Assembly (NCBI RefSeq): GCF_900114495.1
Contig: NZ_FOZI01000002.1
Span: 682,001-746,000, forward strand
Direction of reading: 5' to 3'
DNA from: Dyella sp. OK004
GTDB lineage: Bacteria > Pseudomonadota > Gammaproteobacteria > Xanthomonadales > Rhodanobacteraceae
DNA length: 64,000 bases
Shown here one piece after another: positions 62,443 through 64,000 of this stretch. The notes below the pieces were generated by a model. That model worked only from the letters and a program-made list of their open reading frames with translations, had not been told where the DNA came from and made no database searches. Every line of letters starts with the position of its first letter. Position 1 is the stretch's first letter. The position numbers and the translations under genes were made by a program.

Positions 62443-63453
62443 ATGCGCATCCTCGTCACCGGAACAGCCGGCTTCGTCGGCGCCGCCCTCACCGAACGTT
62501 TGCTGGCCCGTGGCGACGAGGTCTATGGCATCGACAACCACAACGACTACTACGACCCATCGTTGAAGGAAGCGCGCCTGGCCCGCTTCAACCAGCATCC
62601 GGCCTACACCCACCTGCGCGCCGATCTCGCAGACGCTGTGGCAATCAACCAGGCCTTCGAGACCTTCAAGCCGCAGCGCGTAGTCAACCTCGCGGCACAG
62701 GCCGGCGTGCGCTATTCGCTGAAGAATCCGCAGGCTTACGTGCAGAGCAACCTGGTCGGCTTCACCAACATCCTGGAAGCCTGCCGCCATCACCAGGTCG
62801 AGCATCTGGTCTATGCGTCATCCAGCTCAGTCTATGGCGCCAACCGCAAGTTGCCGTTCGCGGTGGAAGACCCAGTGGACCACCCGGTTAGCCTGTACGC
62901 CGCTAGCAAAAAAGCCAACGAGCTGATGGCACACACCTATAGCCACCTGTTCGGCCTGCCGACCACCGGCCTGCGCTTCTTCACCGTGTACGGCCCCTGG
63001 GGCCGACCGGACATGTCACCCATGCTGTTCGCCGATCGCATCAGCAAGGGCGAGCCCATCGATGTGTTCAACTTCGGCAACCACAGCCGCGACTTCACCT
63101 ATATCGACGACATTGTCGAGGGCGTGATCCGCACGCTGGACCACCCAGCCCAACCCGATCCCGGCTACAACGCCGAGCAACCCAATCCCGGCACCTCAAA
63201 CGCGCCGTACCGCGTCTACAACATCGGCAACGACCAGCCGGTGCAGCTGCTGCGCTTTATCGAGCTGATGGAGCAGAACCTCGGCCGCACCGTGGAAAAA
63301 CGCCTGCTGCCGATGCAACCCGGCGACGTGCCCGACACCTGGGCCGACGTCTCCGCCTTGCGCCGGGACGTCGGTTACGCACCCAGCACGTCCATCGAAG
63401 AAGGCGTAAAGCGCTTCGTGGCCTGGTATCGCGAATACCACGGCCTCCGCTGA
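62443..63453 (+). CDS. NAD-dependent nucleotide-sugar epimerase (UDP-glucuronate 4-epimerase-like)
   Basis: A 336-residue short-chain-dehydrogenase-fold epimerase: GTAGFVG at residues 7-13 and YAASKKANE with the catalytic Tyr and Lys. The early IDNHNDYYDPSLKEARL segment is typical of UDP-glucuronate/UDP-galacturonate 4-epimerases (CapI, LspL type). It would supply UDP-galacturonate for lipopolysaccharide or capsule. It diverges from thrS and stands alone; a dehydrogenase of a related sugar pathway lies 43 kb away. Confidence 0.85.
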   Translation: MRILVTGTAGFVGAALTERLLARGDEVYGIDNHNDYYDPSLKEARLARFNQHPAYTHLRADLADAVAINQAFETFKPQRVVNLAAQAGVRYSLKNPQAYVQSNLVGFTNILEACRHHQVEHLVYASSSSVYGANRKLPFAVEDPVDHPVSLYAASKKANELMAHTYSHLFGLPTTGLRFFTVYGPWGRPDMSPMLFADRISKGEPIDVFNFGNHSRDFTYIDDIVEGVIRTLDHPAQPDPGYNAEQPNPGTSNAPYRVYNIGNDQPVQLLRFIELMEQNLGRTVEKRLLPMQPGDVPDTWADVSALRRDVGYAPSTSIEEGVKRFVAWYREYHGLR

Positions 63454-63462
63454 GCCCTTCCG

Positions 63463-63909
63463 TCAGAACGGCTTGGCGATCACCAGGAAAATCACGCCGA
63501 GCAGCACAAACACCGGTAGCTCATTGAGCAAGCGCAGCGTACGCGCCGACGGCAGCGCGCCGCCCTTGGCGCTACGTTTCACCAGCCGCCCGGTCCAGAT
63601 GTAGTAGACCAACAACAACACGACCAGACTCAGCTTGGCGTGCAGCCAGCCTGCTTCACCGAAATTCGGCAGCGTGCCCGGGAACAGACGCCAGCCCTGC
63701 CACAGGGTCAGGCCGAACAGGAGCGCCATGCCGAACATGCTGTGGCCGAACTTGTACAAGCGCAGTCCCATCAACTCCAGCCGGGCCTTTGTTGCTGGCT
63801 CGGCGCCGGCCTCGGCGATATTCACCAGAATGCGCGGCAGATAGAAAATTGACGCGACCCAGGCCATCACGAACAACAGATGCAGGCTCTTGATCCACAG
63901 ATAGGTCAT
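63463..63909 (-). CDS. hemJ: HemJ-like protoporphyrinogen oxidase / CopD-family membrane protein
   Basis: A 148-residue protein with four membrane helices. LWIKSLHLLFVMAWVASIFYLPR at the start carries the conserved His and Arg, and GWLHAKLSLV the second conserved His and Lys of HemJ. HemJ oxidises protoporphyrinogen IX in bacteria lacking HemG/HemY. Its stop faces the epimerase stop 9 bp away, with no terminator between. Confidence 0.85.
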   Translation of the reverse strand: MTYLWIKSLHLLFVMAWVASIFYLPRILVNIAEAGAEPATKARLELMGLRLYKFGHSMFGMALLFGLTLWQGWRLFPGTLPNFGEAGWLHAKLSLVVLLLVYYIWTGRLVKRSAKGGALPSARTLRLLNELPVFVLLGVIFLVIAKPF

Positions 63910-63934
63910 CGCTGACTCCTGAAATTCACAAACA

Positions 63935-63966
63935 AAAACGGCGCGACCCTGGGGCCGCGCCGTTTC
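63935..63966 (-). terminator. Terminator downstream of the partial tRNA
   Basis: AAACGGCGCG / CGCGCCGTTT with an 8-10 nt loop; on the minus strand it is followed by TTTTTGTTTG. It follows the tRNA at the right edge and precedes hemJ. Confidence 0.85.
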
Positions 63967-63975
63967 GTACGGTAT

Positions 63976-64000
63976 TGGTGGGCGGTACAAGGATCGAACT
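63976..64000 (-). tRNA. tRNA 3' end, cut by the window edge
   Basis: The minus-strand sequence reads AGTTCGATCCTTGTACCGCCCACCA: T-loop TTCGATC, the 3' acceptor strand ACCGCCC, discriminator A and an encoded CCA. The anticodon lies outside the window, so the amino acid is unknown. Confidence 0.85.

Overview
The window is ordinary chromosome of a GC-rich gammaproteobacterium, most likely order Xanthomonadales, family Rhodanobacteraceae (Dyella/Rhodanobacter/Luteibacter-like). I infer this from an Oar-like TonB receptor, the suf operon with an Rrf2 regulator, the gene order queA-tgt-yajC-secDF, the thrS-infC-rpmI-rplT-pheST-ihfA-merR translation operon, and a repeat type common in that group. 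I see no prophage, integron, insertion sequence or CRISPR array.

Layout. 1-215: end of an ArsR-like Cys-rich regulator. 216-1078: repeats. 1079-3127: M13 metallopeptidase. 3233-8979 (minus): Fe-S assembly operon (Rrf2 regulator, sufB, a secreted LprI-like gene, sufC, sufD, sufS). 9217-10897: glnK-amtB with a sigma-54 promoter and NtrC-like sites. 11327-17263 (minus): heavy-metal RND efflux operon with a small Cys/His-rich protein in front. 17747-20858: UDP-sugar dehydrogenase, then amgK-murU for cell-wall recycling. 21009-25434: fatty-acid-hydroxylase-type membrane protein and a large TonB receptor. 25886-32088 (minus): secF, secD, yajC, tgt, queA. 32161-35853 (minus): two unusual envelope proteins, one of them DUF3142. 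35948-40672 (minus): ABC exporter, two tandem histidine kinases and one response regulator. 40963-49125: class III aminotransferase, psiF, upp, a secreted nuclease and an EAL-CBS-GGDEF protein. 49144-54504: prolyl iminopeptidase, D-2-hydroxyacid dehydrogenase diverging from serA, quinone oxidoreductase, UBP zinc finger. 54565-62281 (minus): tRNA-Pro and the translation operon. 62443-64000: nucleotide-sugar epimerase, HemJ and a partial tRNA.

Two things stand out. First, thrS is preceded by an eight-codon reading frame, Met-Ala-Thr-Thr-Thr-Ser-Lys-Arg, and then a rho-independent terminator 27 bp after its stop codon. This is the layout of ribosome-mediated attenuation by threonine and would control the whole thrS-infC-rpmI-rplT-pheST-ihfA unit. 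Second, six copies of a composite 170-235 bp repeat lie between genes. Each contains a 12-bp-stem hairpin, four end in a 20-bp dRS3-like hairpin with compensatory changes, and C/G-rich palindromes lie beside them.

All functional names rest on recognising motifs and family sequences by eye. No database search was run.
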